Notes: generated by a model not told the origin, from the letters alone. DNA of 64,000 nucleotides from Tenrec ecaudatus (GCF_050624435.1 NC_134539.1:48330001-48394000), one strand, 5' to 3'; shown: positions 33,650 through 45,079, counted from the stretch's first letter. Made by a program: numbers and translations.

Positions 33650-34140
33650 TATTGCCAATTGCTTCAAATTAAAATCAACCTTAATTGATGTCACACTAGT
33701 TAAAATTAATATTTAAATTATGGTATATTTATATAATGAAATAGCATGTTATAATAAACACAAAGCAGTGATAGATGGCCATAAAATCTTGAATAAATCT
33801 TACCAGCATAATATTGATCAAAAGAAGAACACCAGATACAAAATCATAAGGTGCATATCTTACTGGACAAAGTTCTAAAACAGGCAAACTTAGGAATGTT
33901 GTCTAGAGAAGCATGCATAAGTTGAAGAAAACAAAGGAAAGCCAAAAATGATTATGACAAAAGTCAGGATACAGATTTCCTCTAGAAAGAAGAGAGAGAT
34001 TTCTGGCTTGGAATGAACACATAGGGAGTTCCTGAGATGCTGACAATGCTTTATTATGAGATTTGGCTGATTTTATATTTTATTACATCCATTAGACTCT
34101 ACATTTGGGAGTTTTTACAAACAGGTATTTGAACTATTTT
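33650..34140 (+). mobile_element. Old L1 (L1M-type) ORF2 end and 3' UTR
   Basis: Order typical of old L1 tails: ATGAAATAGCATG, AATCTTACCAGCATAATATT (relic of the ...ESK block), ACAAAATCATAAGGTGCATA, AAAATTCTAG-like text, then a Q/R-poor UTR. Identity is low. Confidence 0.6.
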
Positions 34141-34884
34141 CTTTTTTGTTAACTTAAACAAATATATATTCATGTTTTAATCTTCTAGAGTGAACGTTTT
34201 CTTTTGAGTTTGTGTCCACTCATGGAAATTTCACATGATCTTTCTTGCATAAACCACACTCATAATACTAAGATTTCCAAATTGAGTTTCTTTAAAGGTT
34301 ACAAGAATTTAAATGTGTTGGTGAAGTAAAAAGCATGCCAAATTCTTTTAGATTCCTATAGCTCTATAATCTTTCTAAATATCTTGCCAACATCTAATTT
34401 TACAGCATTTTGTGTGGCTCTTCCCTGAATCATGCAAAAGCCTTTGATGTAATTTTCATACAAAAATCTCTCTTTTGTTTCTCATCCATAATTTGTTGAT
34501 TTACATGATAATTCCTTCAATTGTGGAATTACAATAATAAATAAATCTGGCCTGAAAGATCTAAGAACAAATAAACCTTTCATTCAACTGTAGGCAGGAG
34601 CAGAAGCCCATGACGATATCAAACCACAGACTGTAAGTTACAAGCACTCAGGAAGGCAAGGGCCTCAGACATAAATCTTACAGAAAAATGAAAAATGGTT
34701 GCTGTAACTTAAAATTTATTAAGTGATAGTCAGTTATGTGAGCTTTAACTAATGTTTTGTATGTGACATTTAACCAGTATTTAGTATGTGGAAAATTTGT
34801 GGCTAACAATGTGCTGTGAGACTATACTAATTCATTATAATGCATTTATAAGAATTATAAGACATCCCAATTATGTTTAATTAG
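34141..34884. other. Single-copy AT-rich stretch
   Basis: No ORF over 60 codons and no recognised repeat. Confidence 0.4.
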
Positions 34885-35015
34885 CAAACAATTAAATGTT
34901 AGACTACTTGCCAAAAGGCGGTGGTTTGAACCCAAAAGTTCACACCCTTGAATTTGCTACTCTGTATACATGGCATGACTGTGACACAGAATTCACTTTA
35001 TGACAACTCACAACA
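34885..35015 (+). mobile_element. AfroSINE, strongly diverged
   Basis: CTACTTGCCAAAAGGCGGTG, GTTTGAACCCAAAAGTTCAC (box B area), TTTGCTACTCTGTATACATG and a decayed tail ATGACAACTCACAACAAC. Confidence 0.6.
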
Positions 35016-35780
35016 ACTAAGAAAAATCAGCCAGACCTTAAGGGGAAACTTAAAAATGGTCACAATTTCCTATAAGTACTATCTCTTCTCAGGTGTTTCA
35101 TTGAGAACAATTATCCCCACAAATAACAGAAAATTTCAATTAACAGATGCCCAAATGAGCAAGATAATTGTTTAGCAAGCCTGGCAGTAGGTGATCGAGC
35201 ATTGGTTCAGTAACTGCATGACCCTAGACCAGGACCACTGACATTTCCTTAGTCTTCCTCTCATGGTCATCAAACACTATTGCAGCTCTAAGGATTTGCA
35301 TTAAAAATTATTCTAGTTTATTGTTGAGAGGAACATGCCACCTTCTTTTATTGCTCACATGTCAATCAGTTTTTTATTTCCATAGTTTTGAATTCTCCCT
35401 CTTCCTTTTGTATAAAGATGATCTCCTTGATTACTTCCTCTTCTAAATGGAGTATTACGTAATCATCTGTTTTTAATTCTTCTAGTATATACTTTTAAAG
35501 CAAACAAAATAATAATTGGGCTAAATATTTTCTAATTTTAAGAATGTTTCAATGTCTATCACTCACCCCCCGGAACATGACAAGACCTTCAGATAGTTTT
35601 TACTCCTTCATCTGCTCATTTTCCAAAACTTTTCATTGTGAATTAGGCAATCATTTGACATCCAGCAGTCCATACACATTCTGTTAGAACTCATCCATTG
35701 CAAGCCCCTTGATGTGCCATCACTGTGTTTGCTGTTTCTATCCCTCTTCCTTTCCGAACCCTCTGAATTTTGCCCATGGG
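35016..35780. other. Mostly unassigned, with possible old L1 tail
   Basis: 35625-35770 (TTTTCATTGTGAATTAGGCA, CATTGCAAGCCCCTTGATGT) resembles the reversed old L1 tail at 49612. The match is weak. Confidence 0.35.
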
Positions 35781-36267
35781 TGTATTAGTCTGGGTAGACT
35801 AGAGAAACAAATCCAAGGAGACTCATATGTGTGTAAGAGGGAGTTTTATATCAAAGAGTAATTGTATATTAAACAGCCCAGCCCAGTCCAAATCAAGTCC
35901 ATAAGCCCAATATTGGCTCATATGTCTGAGAGCAGTCTATAAATGCCTCTTCAGAATCGTAAAACACATGCAATGACGCTGAATGCAGGAAGATCACAGG
36001 CCAGTGGGTACAAAGTCTTGTGGATCCTGTGGCGGTAGAGGTATCTCAGTGCTGGTGTGTGTCTCCACATGGCTCTTCCAGCTCCAGGGCTCTGGTTGAA
36101 TTACTATAGGTCCATGAGGCTCATTGTCAGTAATGTCTCGCAGGGAGTGAGCATGTGTCCCACCTCCAGCAAGCTATTTATTTCCTTAGCACCTCCAAAT
36201 GAGCTCATCAAGTTCCACCCCTTCACTCTTAAGTCTCAAATTGACAACAGACTATGTAACTACCACA
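35781..36267 (-). mobile_element. Solo LTR, family B
   Basis: TGTATTAGTCTGGGTAGACT to TATGTAACTACCACA, 487 bp, near full length. Flanks ATGGG and ATAGG may be a diverged 5-bp duplication. Internal words match 45411-45891 and 25923-26230. Confidence 0.72.
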
Positions 36268-36289
36268 ATAGGTCAATGTGGCCGATTTG

Positions 36290-36700
36290 ATTGTAAATGT
36301 TTGATTATTCTATCATGGATGTGAGTTCCGTTTAAGAGCTGAAGGTGTGACAAAGGGCCATAGTCTTGAAGGTGCCACTCATCTCCATTGGACCAATAAG
36401 GTTAATCTATTTTATGACTTTGAGCGTTGTTCCACATTTTCCTCCCAGTCTACCGAGGACCTTTTAGTGTGATCCTTTTCAGAGCACTTGCTAGTGGTAA
36501 CAAGCCCCATCTAACTTTTCTGATCTCAGGGATGTGAAGACTGATGTTTGCCAAGCACATTAATTAGTCCATTGGGTGGAATGCTTCCATGCTTCCATAT
36601 ATATTGTGATTTTGATCATTCTTCTTTCCTCCTGAGGATGAAATTATAAGGAGCTCTGATCTTGTCTTCTTGGACACGAGCAACCTCTGGTGGAAAGCAG
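36290..36700 (-). mobile_element. Older afrotherian L1 3' UTR fragment
   Basis: AAAGGGCCATAGTCTTGAAG, CTTTTCAGAGCACTTGCTAG and the '...TCATTCTTCTTTCCTCCTGA' stretch parallel 52730-53180 and the elephant-type L1 3' UTR I recall. Confidence 0.55.
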
Positions 36701-36750
36701 ATCTGTGGACAGCTTGGTGCAGACAGAATCAGTACCCAAGCTTCATTTTT

Positions 36751-36838
36751 TCAGAATCTACATGACTTTATAAATTCTCATACAGCAGCAGTTTTCAGAA
36801 TCTACATGATTTTATAAATTCTCATACAGCAGCAGTTC
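36751..36838. repeat. 44-bp tandem duplication spanning a transposon edge
   Basis: Two units beginning TCAGAATCTACATGA at 36751 and 36795. Each includes TCATACAG (the transposon target duplication) and the first bases of the SPIN terminal repeat (CAGCAGTT). The duplication therefore happened after SPIN insertion. Confidence 0.9.
36822..36829 (+). repeat. 8-bp target-site duplication, left
   Basis: TCATACAG, repeated at 37001-37008. Confidence 0.95.
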
Positions 36839-37000
36839 TCAAACCCCTAGAATGACCCTTTCACAGGGGTCGCCCGATTCATCACAGTAGCAAAATGACA
36901 GTGATGAAGTAGCAACGAAAATAATTTTATGGTTGGGGGCCACCACAACATGAGGAACTGTATGAAAGGGTCATGGCATTAGGAAGGTTGAGAACCACTG
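36830..37000 (+). mobile_element. Non-autonomous SPIN-type hAT transposon
   Basis: 171 bp with terminal inverted repeats CAGCAGTTCTCAA and TTGAGAACCACTG, and perfect 8-bp flanking duplications, the hAT hallmark. Internal words GACCCTTTCACAGGGGTCGC, GAAGTAGCAACGAAAATAAT and TTATGGTTGGGGGCCACCAC match my recollection of SPIN elements, which spread horizontally among tetrapods. All transposase coding sequence is deleted, so it depended on a full-length relative. Confidence 0.92.
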
Positions 37001-37008
37001 TCATACAG
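37001..37008 (+). repeat. 8-bp target-site duplication, right
   Basis: Exact copy of 36822-36829. Confidence 0.95.
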
Positions 37009-37049
37009 GTATATAAAAGCATGATAATAGAAATATTAATAATTATCTT

Positions 37050-37290
37050 GGTTTTTATTGGATTACAATGAACATTCAATGGGTCAGTCACACCAAGAAG
37101 GGTTTTGCAATCATCATCACAATCAACTTTGGAAAAAATTTTCCCTGTATTTTACACACTGATATTGAGTCCCTATTTTACATTCCCTCTCCCTCCATGT
37201 CCCCAGGTAATTATTGATCTTGTTTCTATCCTCATATTTCCTTCAATCCTAGTTTCCTTATACAGATAACTATTTAAGATGAGGGCAGAC
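37050..37290 (-). mobile_element. Old L1 3' end
   Basis: TTTTTATTGGATTACAATGA, CAATCATCATCACAATCAAC and pyrimidine-rich text resemble reversed tails of old L1s such as those at 8767 and 49612. Confidence 0.5.
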
Positions 37291-37584
37291 ACCAAGCAAA
37301 GATCCATCAACATTTGCCATACAAAAAAAATAGACCTCAGTCTAATAGAAAGCATAGAATATTAAAAGATTAGAATAAATTTATATTGGGCCCATAGAGA
37401 GATCAAAACAGCCTTAAACACTTGGAGAGGAATACTGTAAAGATATTAGGATGAGGCTCTGAACCCTAACAGAACAAGATTCCCATCCCAACAACCTCAC
37501 CCACTCAACCCTGTGGCCTTGTGCTGATTAGGCATTTCTCTTAGAGCCCGTGGATCTACCCTTGACCGCGCCTTATAGTCATTT

Positions 37585-37704
37585 AGGGAGCTTTAAACGT
37601 TACTGAAACCCAGGTCTCACCTCCAGGAGTTCCAGTTTAACTAGCTGAGATGGAAAGTGACTTGAACATTGATAGGTTAAAAGTCCCCAGGTGGTTTTAA
37701 TAGC
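37585..37704 (+). mobile_element. MER5-like hAT remnant
   Basis: AGGGAGCTTTAAACGTTACT, CCCAGGTCTCACCTCCAGGA and CCCCAGGTGGTTTTAATAGC follow the core of the old non-autonomous hAT family MER5. Confidence 0.55.
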
Positions 37705-37862
37705 TGTCCACGGCTCTAAGCCTTACTGTCTCATCTGTAAAACTGTGATGATCAAAACAAGACCGTATTCAATAAGTTTTATAAAGACGAGAAATCTGAG
37801 TGTAAAATACTTAGGGCAGTTCTTGCTATTCAACAAAGTTTAGTTATTATTGCTTAGCTACT
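37705..37862 (-). mobile_element. MIR SINE (old)
   Basis: CTGTCTCATCTGTAAAACTG, TAAAATACTTAGGGCAGTTC and TAGTTATTATTGC match the reversed MIR 3' half. Confidence 0.7.
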
Positions 37863-39339
37863 GAGCCTGTTACAAAGATGTTGTCATGTTTCCAACTGAA
37901 TTTGAAGAACCATAAGAAATACTTGGTATTTTTAAAAAGAAGACTTGGTGATCACCTGGATGCAAAGAAATGAAAGAAGAGCACTCTGCTTTGGGGGGAG
38001 GGGAGAAAGGAAGCAGACCAGTCTTTTGATTGCAGCGATGTAGACACAATCGCTCAGTTACTCTATGTTGTACTTGTCCGAGTTAACATGAGTGATTCTA
38101 AACCCGATGAAAGGCTGGGCTTTATGTTTGCTGGGCTTACTGTGGATGGAATCTCAGAAATTTTAGTGCCTTAAAAATACAATGCTCTCTTTGTAGATTG
38201 GTTTTCTAACCAAGGAAATAATTCATCGAGCTTGAATTCTCCCGTATGAAGTTCCAAACAGCTGGGCTTATTTAGGGTGTGTTCATGTTTGACTTGGACC
38301 TCAGGGTGAAGTCATACTTGTTTATTGCCCTGAACATTAGATGGATTTGCTATTTTCTCAATTTATCAATAATCTTTGCATTGGGAATCTTTTGGTATGC
38401 AGATCAAATAAAAAATGCTCTTAGTTTCAGACATCAGAAATTCTATCTCTAATTCAGTTAGTGAGCCAGGCACCTCCATGTCCTAAGAAATACTATTAAA
38501 TGTCTGGAATTCATAACACAGAACTTCCATTGGTTAAGTAAACAGATTTGTCATTTTCAAAAGTCCCTTTAGTTGAGTGGGCAATTACGCATATTCCCTG
38601 AAATCGTCGTGTAGCAAATAAACATTGAATTAGGATGTCAACCAAAAGAAAATAAAATGATGGCGGGGAGATGGCTCAAACAAGGAAGGCTGTGATGGCA
38701 GGGGGGAAGGGAACACGGTTGAGAGGATCTATTGCCTGGCTTGACCCTCAGCTAGATTTCATCTAGTCCACCTGTCAAATGCCAAGAAAAATAGTGCATT
38801 TTTTAGGGGCCTATACTCGCTAGCTCTATTCTCTGACCTCTTTCCTCCTGACCCTTAGACCTACCCAGCAGGAACTCCTCTGAGCAACTGTGCCCAGCAC
38901 CTGGAGGCAAACAACTCTACAGAGGCCAACAAGCAACATTCCGCTAGGAACTCCCTGACTGTATAGCTCAGCAAATTCAGCTGTTATTCAAGCCACACCC
39001 TCCATCTGGGCTTCCAGCCAAGCCACCTCCTCCTTCACGGTTGCCTCTTTCTCTCATGCCCCAGCCCTGATTCTATGTGGTATAATTGTCCTTTGGTCCA
39101 CAACGATTTCCTGGAGCATTCTTTCAACATTAAAATGCTAACTTATTAACTTTCCTCCATTAAACAATCAGCATTTAGACACCAGAACACCAATCCTTAG
39201 AGTCAGCTTGATCTTCTCTCACGTTCCTCCCACAATCCAATCTACTACCATGTCTCAGTGACTTTGTATGTGGGGAGGGAAAACAAGATAGGACTTTCCT
39301 CAGCTGTTTATTAGCTTATTATTCTCAAGATTTAGTATG
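37863..39339. other. Longest single-copy stretch, no element seen
   Basis: Nearly 1.5 kb without a recognised repeat and without an ORF over 60 codons. It is the best place in the window to look for conserved non-coding sequence. Confidence 0.45.
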
Positions 39340-39490
39340 AAAAGTTTTGAGCATACTTAAGCATAGAAAATAAGCACAAATTCCATGTACCCACTACTGA
39401 ACTTGATCACTTCTTAACATTTTGCAATACTGCATTTAACTCTGTCTCCTTTCAGTGTCCTTTATTCCCCATCCCACCGTTAAAACTCAA
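39340..39490 (-). mobile_element. Possible old L1 tail
   Basis: CCATGTACCCACTACTGAAC and AACATTTTGCAATACTGC are words found in very old mammalian L1 3' ends. Strand is uncertain. Confidence 0.4.
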
Positions 39491-39783
39491 AATGCTCGAA
39501 TGATTTGCCCCAGGGGCGCATCACAAACCCAGCATGGTGTCTGAGATATAATATATACAAAGAAGCATTTGATCAATGGGAGTTAGCATAAATTTGATTC
39601 CTTATTTCATTCCCCATTTTCTTTTGAATATGGACATTTCTATCTGCATGAGTTGCCTCTCAATCATTTTCTTTCTTTAAACATCCCTGCATGTGTAGCT
39701 GCTTTTTTCATTTTTCTCACACATTTAGCTGTTTTCATCCAATAATAACTATTTCATAAGCCACTGCAAACTGAGGCCCTTAG

Positions 39784-39930
39784 AGCCCCCGTGGCACTGC
39801 TGGGGAGTGTTGGGCTACTCACAGCAAGGCCAGCCAGTGCTCTAAGCTTCCTGCTCCCATAAAGGTTTCCAGAAACCTTGTACAGAGTCATTATGAGTGG
39901 GAATTGACTCAATGGCAGTGTGGTTTAATC
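39784..39930 (+). mobile_element. AfroSINE, internally shortened
   Basis: Head GAGCCCCCGTGGCACTGCTG, GGGCTACTCACAGCAAGGCC, TCCTGCTCCCATAAAGGTTT and tail GAGTGGGAATTGACTCAATG. Confidence 0.88.
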
Positions 39931-40665
39931 TGTGCCCTTACAGTATGTGCTGGGAGCACCCAACTCTACCTGAGTATCCTTCCAGCCCGCTAATATGCTT
40001 CCAGGGCCTTACTGACGTTATTCCTTGTTCTGTGGCATGCTTTCAGACTAGACTTGCCAAAGTCCTTGGGAGATTTGGACGCTACTATTTTTTATTCACT
40101 GGTGTCCTCCAGACTTAATACTTGATACATAAGAGAAGCTCAACAGATGCTTCTTATATTAAAAATAAAAATTAACTTACTCTTTACTTGTCAAAGCTGA
40201 TGGGCCATCAAAGAAAAAAATATTCTCACTTAAAATTGATAAACTAAGACTGAAAAGAGAAAGTAAAATGAATAAGAAGGAAGACTTCCCCGTACCTGTC
40301 ACTCTAGCACTGGAATGAAAACTCTGAGATTCTTCTCTCTCAATAGGTTAAAGTGCCTTCAGAGGGGGTAGGAGCAACTGCAAATAGTTTGCCTCTCTCC
40401 TAATCCTTCAGGCAAGAAAACAGCTGTGCTTCCACCAGCACATTCCACAAAAGTCACAGGAAAATTGATGGCAATTCAAATACTCTGTGCTAATAGTAAG
40501 GGGAAGAAACATCTCTAGAAAATCCAGGACACAGGATTTGAAGACTTCTCTCCCTTAAGAAACTGAAGAATCGGGCCATATATATCCAGAAGGCCACAAT
40601 GGCTCCAGAAGGTCAGAGAAGATGCCTTCGGAAGTCCAGATGATGTTTTGTACCGAGGGGAATTA
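39931..40665. other. Single-copy stretch
   Basis: The last part (from about 40525) may be the diverged upstream part of the RTE that follows. No gene recognised. Confidence 0.35.
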
Positions 40666-41040
40666 GGGTGCTGGGAAAAAATATCGAAAGTACCGTAGAT
40701 TGGCCAAAGAACAGACAAATCTGAGTGGGAAGAAGCACAATTAGAATGCCCTTAGTGGCAAGGATGGCAACTCTTTGTCTCATGTGCTTTGGACAGGTTG
40801 TCACAGAGACCAGCCCTGGAGTAGGGGATCATGCTTGGTAATGTAGAGAGGCCCTGAAAGCAAGGAATGCCCCTACAATGTAGAATGACACCGTGGCTGC
40901 AGCAATGGTTTCCAACATGAGGACAATTGTGATGATAGCGCACGACCGGGCAGTTTCATTCTGTTATACAAAGGATCGCTATGAGTCAGAACCAACTCAT
41001 TGGCATCCACAAAGAACGGCAACAGAGGGGACCAGCCCAG
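40666..41040 (+). mobile_element. RTE LINE 3' end
   Basis: CAAAGAACAGACAAATCTGA, GGCAAGGATGGCAACTCTTT, CACGACCGGGCAGTTTCATT and a tail AGTCAGAACCAACTCATTGG. Its 3' end faces the 3' end of the next RTE. Confidence 0.85.
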
Positions 41041-41117
41041 AGTTACATCAAATAATTGGAAAATGAAAAATGAAAAATAATCTTTTCTCTTTAGGCCCTG
41101 GCCAACTCCAAACTAGT

Positions 41118-41597
41118 TTGTTGTTATTAGGTGCCATTGAGTCAGTTCAAAGCTGTAAGGAGTCCATGTGCAACAGAAAAAAAACAAAAACCACAACTGA
41201 TCCTGGTCCATCTTCCTAAGTGCGGCTATGTTTGAGCTCATGGCTGCAGCTACTATGTCAGTACATCTCAATGAGGGTCAGCCTCTTTCCTACTGACCTC
41301 CATTTTACCATGTGCCATGTACTCCTCCAAGGATTAGTCTTACCCAGAACATGTCCAAAGTACATGAGATAAAATATTGCCATCTTTGACGCTAAGGAAC
41401 ATTTTGGTTGGACTTCTTGCAAGACAGATTTGGTCATTCTTCTGGAAGTTCATGATATATCCTGTATTTTTTTATATTCCTCATTAATACCATAATTCAA
41501 ATATATCAGTTCTCGTGTGGTCTTCCTTATACAGTGTCCTGCCTTCCCGTGCATATGAGGTGACTTATAGACCATGGCTTGATTCAGGTGCATCTTT
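41118..41597 (-). mobile_element. RTE LINE, 3' part, split by L1
   Basis: Terminus TTGTTATTAGGTGCCATTGA, then GTCAGTACATCTCAATGAGG, AACATGTCCAAAGTACATGA and GCATATGAGGTGACTTATAG up to GATTCAGGTGCATC. The RTE resumes at about 42420 after the L1. Confidence 0.88.
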
Positions 41598-42415
41598 TTA
41601 TTTTTTTAATAATTTTATTAGGGGCTCATACAACTCTTATCACAATCCATACATGCATCGATTGTGTAAAGCACATTTGTATATTCATTGCCCTCATCAT
41701 TCTCAAAACATTTGCGCTCCAATTAAGCACCTGGCATCAGCTCCTCACTTTTCTCCTCCCCACCCTCTCCCCCTCCCTCATAAACCTTTGATAATTTAGA
41801 AATTATTAATTTGTCATATCTTGACCTGTCCGACGTCTTCCTTCACCCACTTTTCTGTTGTCCGTCCCCCAGGGAGGAAGTCACATGTAGATCCTTGTAA
41901 TCGGTTCCCCCTTTCCAACTCACCCTCCTTTACCCTCCCAGTATTGCCACTCACACCACTGGTCCTGAAGGGATCTTCCACCTTGGATTCCCTGATAGTG
42001 TGTGTGTGGGGGGGGGGGGGGGAAGCATTTAGGAACTCGAGGAAAGTTGTATGTTTCATCGTTGCTACATCGCACCCTGACTGGCTCATCTCCTCCCTGA
42101 GGCCCTTCTGTAAGGGGATGTCCAGTGACCTACAAATTAGGCTTTGATAAGATTTTTTGTTCTGATGATGCCTGATACCTGATCCCTTCGACACCTCATG
42201 ATTGCACAGGCTGGTGTGCTTTTTCCTTGTGGGTTTTGTTGCTTCTGAGCTAGATGGCCACTTGTTTACCTTCAAGCCTTTAAGACCCCAGATGCCAGGC
42301 ACCATCAGCTTTCTTCGCCACATTTGCTTATGCACTCATTTGTCTTCAGCAATCATATCAGGGAGGTGAGCACATAATGAGATGATTTTTTGTTATTTGA
42401 TGCCTGAAAGCTGAT
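41598..42415 (-). mobile_element. L1 3' end (copy G) nested in RTE
   Basis: Starts with the reversed A tail (TTTTTATTTTTTTAATAATTT), then the family 3' end. A T/G run with a G homopolymer lies at 41998-42022. It stops in a second version of the 254-bp module (from about 42377), so it belongs to the duplicated-module subfamily seen at position 1. Confidence 0.9.
41998..42022. repeat. (TG)n and poly-G tract
   Basis: TGTGTGTG followed by 15 G residues, an expansion of the L1 polypurine segment. It can form a G-rich secondary structure. Confidence 0.9.
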
Positions 42416-42419
42416 TCCT

Positions 42420-43250
42420 TAATCTTCCAAGTGTCATCTTGGCTTTAAGACACATGTAAAGAAGTCTTTGGTAGCAACTTTTCTCAATGCAATATCCTGT
42501 TTGGTTTCTGGACTGATGCTTCCATGAGCTGACTGTAGAACCAAGTAAAATTAAATCCTTGACAATTTCAATATTTTTCCATTTATCATGATGCTGCTTA
42601 TTGGTCCAATTGTGGGGATTTTTGTTTGATGTTGAGATGTGATTCCTACTGAAGGCTTTGATCTTCATCAGTAAGAGTTATGTCTTCTTTGTTTTCACTA
42701 AGTAATGTGTTATCTGTGTATCACAATTGTCAATTAGTCTTAATTCAACCCTATGTCTTTTCTTCAGAGTCCAACTCTCATCTTCTTTGCTTAGCAAACA
42801 TATTGAATAACTATCCTGAAAGGATACAACCCTTACACACACTTTTGCTCACTTTAGGTTATGTAGCATCATTTGCTTATTCTCTTCTGGAAGCTACCTC
42901 TTTATCTACGTATAGGTTACATATGAGAACAATTAAGTGTTCTGGAATGCCCATTTTTCACAATGTTATTGATAATTTATGATTGACACAGTCGAATGCT
43001 ATTGTGTAGTCAATAAGAGACAGGTAACTATCTTTCTTGGATTCTATGCTTTTAGCTAAGATCAATCTGCATCAGCAATGACCTCTCTTGTTCCACGTCC
43101 CCTTCTGAATCTCGCTTGATATTTTGGTAGTTCCCTCTAACAGCAACTGTTTCTAACGTATCTTCAGTAACCTTTTACTAGCATGTGATAATCATGATAT
43201 TGCTAAATGATTTCTGTTGGATAACCTTTCTTTGGGGGCCAACTGGTTGG
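42420..43250 (-). mobile_element. RTE LINE, continued (reverse transcriptase region)
   Basis: CAAGTGTCATCTTGGCTTTA continues the RTE from 41597. Further words: ATTTATCATGATGCTGCTTA, AAGTGTTCTGGAATGCCCAT, GACACAGTCGAATGCTATTG (reverse of the catalytic-region text), TTGTTCCACGTCCCCTTCTG. Frames are broken throughout. Confidence 0.85.
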
Positions 43251-43364
43251 GAATAGAACAACTGGTTTGTCACATACCACCTACATACTGGGACCATCTA
43301 CCAACACACCAAGAAAAAATGCTTTATGGTCAACCCATAGCAGCTTAGAAATTAAACTCATTTA

Positions 43365-43618
43365 GAAGATAAGTGAAGGGAGACATCAGACAGGGAAAGA
43401 CATGACAAAATAATAATTTCTAAATTATCAAGGGTTCATGAGGAAGGGGAGAGCAATGAGGGAGGGGAAAAATGAGGACCTGATGCCAGGGGCTTAAGTG
43501 GAGAGTAAATGTTTTGAGAATAATGAGGGCAATGAATATAAAAATGTGCTTTACATAATTGATGTGTGTATGCATTGTGATAAGATTTGTATGAGTCCCT
43601 AATAAAATGATAAAATAC
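43365..43618 (+). mobile_element. L1 3' end (copy H)
   Basis: AAGTGAAGGGAGACATCAGA, polypurine run, ATGCCAGGGGCTTAAGTGGA, AGTCCCTAATAAAATGATAA. About 250 bp. Confidence 0.88.
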
Positions 43619-43694
43619 TACTTATATAAATGAATATTAAATATTTTTAAGGAGATAAGTGTAAGCTGGTTCAGAAGAAAGGCCTTTGTGGCCA

Positions 43695-43798
43695 TTTGCT
43701 ATGTTTGAGTTCATTGCTGCAGCTACTATGTCAGTACATCTCATTGAGGGTCAGCGTCTTCTCTACTGACCTCTACTTTACCATGCACCATGTAATGC
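43695..43798 (-). mobile_element. RTE LINE fragment
   Basis: About 100 bp nearly parallel to 41228-41330 (GCAGCTACTATGTCAGTACA...CTCTACTTTACCATGCACCA). Confidence 0.8.
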
Positions 43799-44458
43799 TG
43801 CTGAGTGTGCATCACGAACACCAGCTGGGTCACTTGGGGCTCAATAGACCACATCCTTAGAAAGTGACAGAATTCTGCAATGCCTGACTGCAACGGGGTG
43901 CTTGCTAAAATGTTGCATTTCGGGGCCCTAACTCTTTTTTATCAAGTTTTACACACTCAGAAATACCTGAGTTCTATGAAATGACTTGGAAGTTTAAAAC
44001 CAATCAAAGCCCAAAATAGATCCTACTCCCCTTTTTTACACCTCATCTAAATCCAACCTGGTTTATAACACTTCTGTGAGCTCGTTCATGAACACACAGC
44101 TAGAGCTACTGAGAGAAAACTGTATTTCAGCAAAGCCAAAATTCCAGTTACTGGCAAGTCCTCCCTGAACTTAGGGTAAGTCTGTGGGCGTGTCATTGTA
44201 GAACTGTCCTCATGGGGCTTCAATGACCAACTTGTCAGGAATTGATCACCAGGTCTTTCTCCTACGTTGCTTCTGGGTAGACTTCAGCCTCCAAACATTG
44301 GCTTGGCAATGAGTCCCTGAGCTATTTACACTCTCCAGGAGCTCCTCTCTGATCATGAAAACACACTAATGTTGGAGAAGCAGAGACTTAGGAGTTTGAA
44401 GACCACAGTGGGCCTGTTGGATCTAAACCTTTCACGTGAGCTAAAGGGATACTTAAAA
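43799..44458. other. Single-copy stretch
   Basis: No repeat or exon recognised. 43800-43960 has a MER5-like flavour (CACTTGGGGCTC...) too weak to call. Confidence 0.35.
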
Positions 44459-44459
44459 G

Positions 44460-44668
44460 GAACAGAACACACTTCCATTGAGTTGATTCCAATTTATAGG
44501 ACCCTATAGAACAGGGTATAACTGCCCCTATGGGTTCCCAAGACTGTAACTCTTTACCAGGGTAGAAAACCTCGTTTTTCTCCCTCAGGGTGACTAGTGG
44601 TTTCAAACTGCTGACCTTGTGTTTAGCAGCCCAATGCGTAACCACTATGCCACTGACTGCTCCAGGAA
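44460..44668 (-). mobile_element. AfroSINE, full length
   Basis: CCATTGAGTTGATTCCAATT, GTTCCCAAGACTGTAACTCT, TTTCAAACTGCTGACCTTGT, GCAGCCCAATGCGTAACCAC and the head TATGCCACTGACTGCTCC. Confidence 0.93.
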
Positions 44669-44929
44669 AATCTTCCCTTGACATCATCCTTGAGAACAAA
44701 GGTAGGAGCCCTCTCCTATGGTTCAAAGTCTCTGTTTCTCAGTCTTAGTCTAGCATTGCTTAGTACTGGACTTTGCTTATATTGACTGTATTATACTGTT
44801 TATTTCTCTCTTTCAGAGGATTTATGTTTGGGGTTGTGCGTTTGTTTTTACTATTTCATTATCTTAATATGCTCCCCTTGTGAGACCCTTTGCCTAACAA
44901 CAAAATAGCAAACATATAATTCATAGTCC

Positions 44930-45065
44930 CTTTTTTTACAACTTAGTGATAAGGCAAATGTGGCCAAATGAGTGGCAGCATCTAGGTGGTGAGTTTATTA
45001 CTGTTCACTGTAAAACTTTCTAAACTTTCTATATGCATGAAATTTTTCATAAAGAAATTTAGAAG
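44930..45065 (+). mobile_element. Old L1/LINE tail
   Basis: TGGTGAGTTTATTACTGTTC, TTTCTAAACTTTCTATATGC and ATTTTTCATAAAGAAATTTA match old L1 3' UTR endings. Confidence 0.45.
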
Positions 45066-45079
45066 GGAAGAACAAAGGG

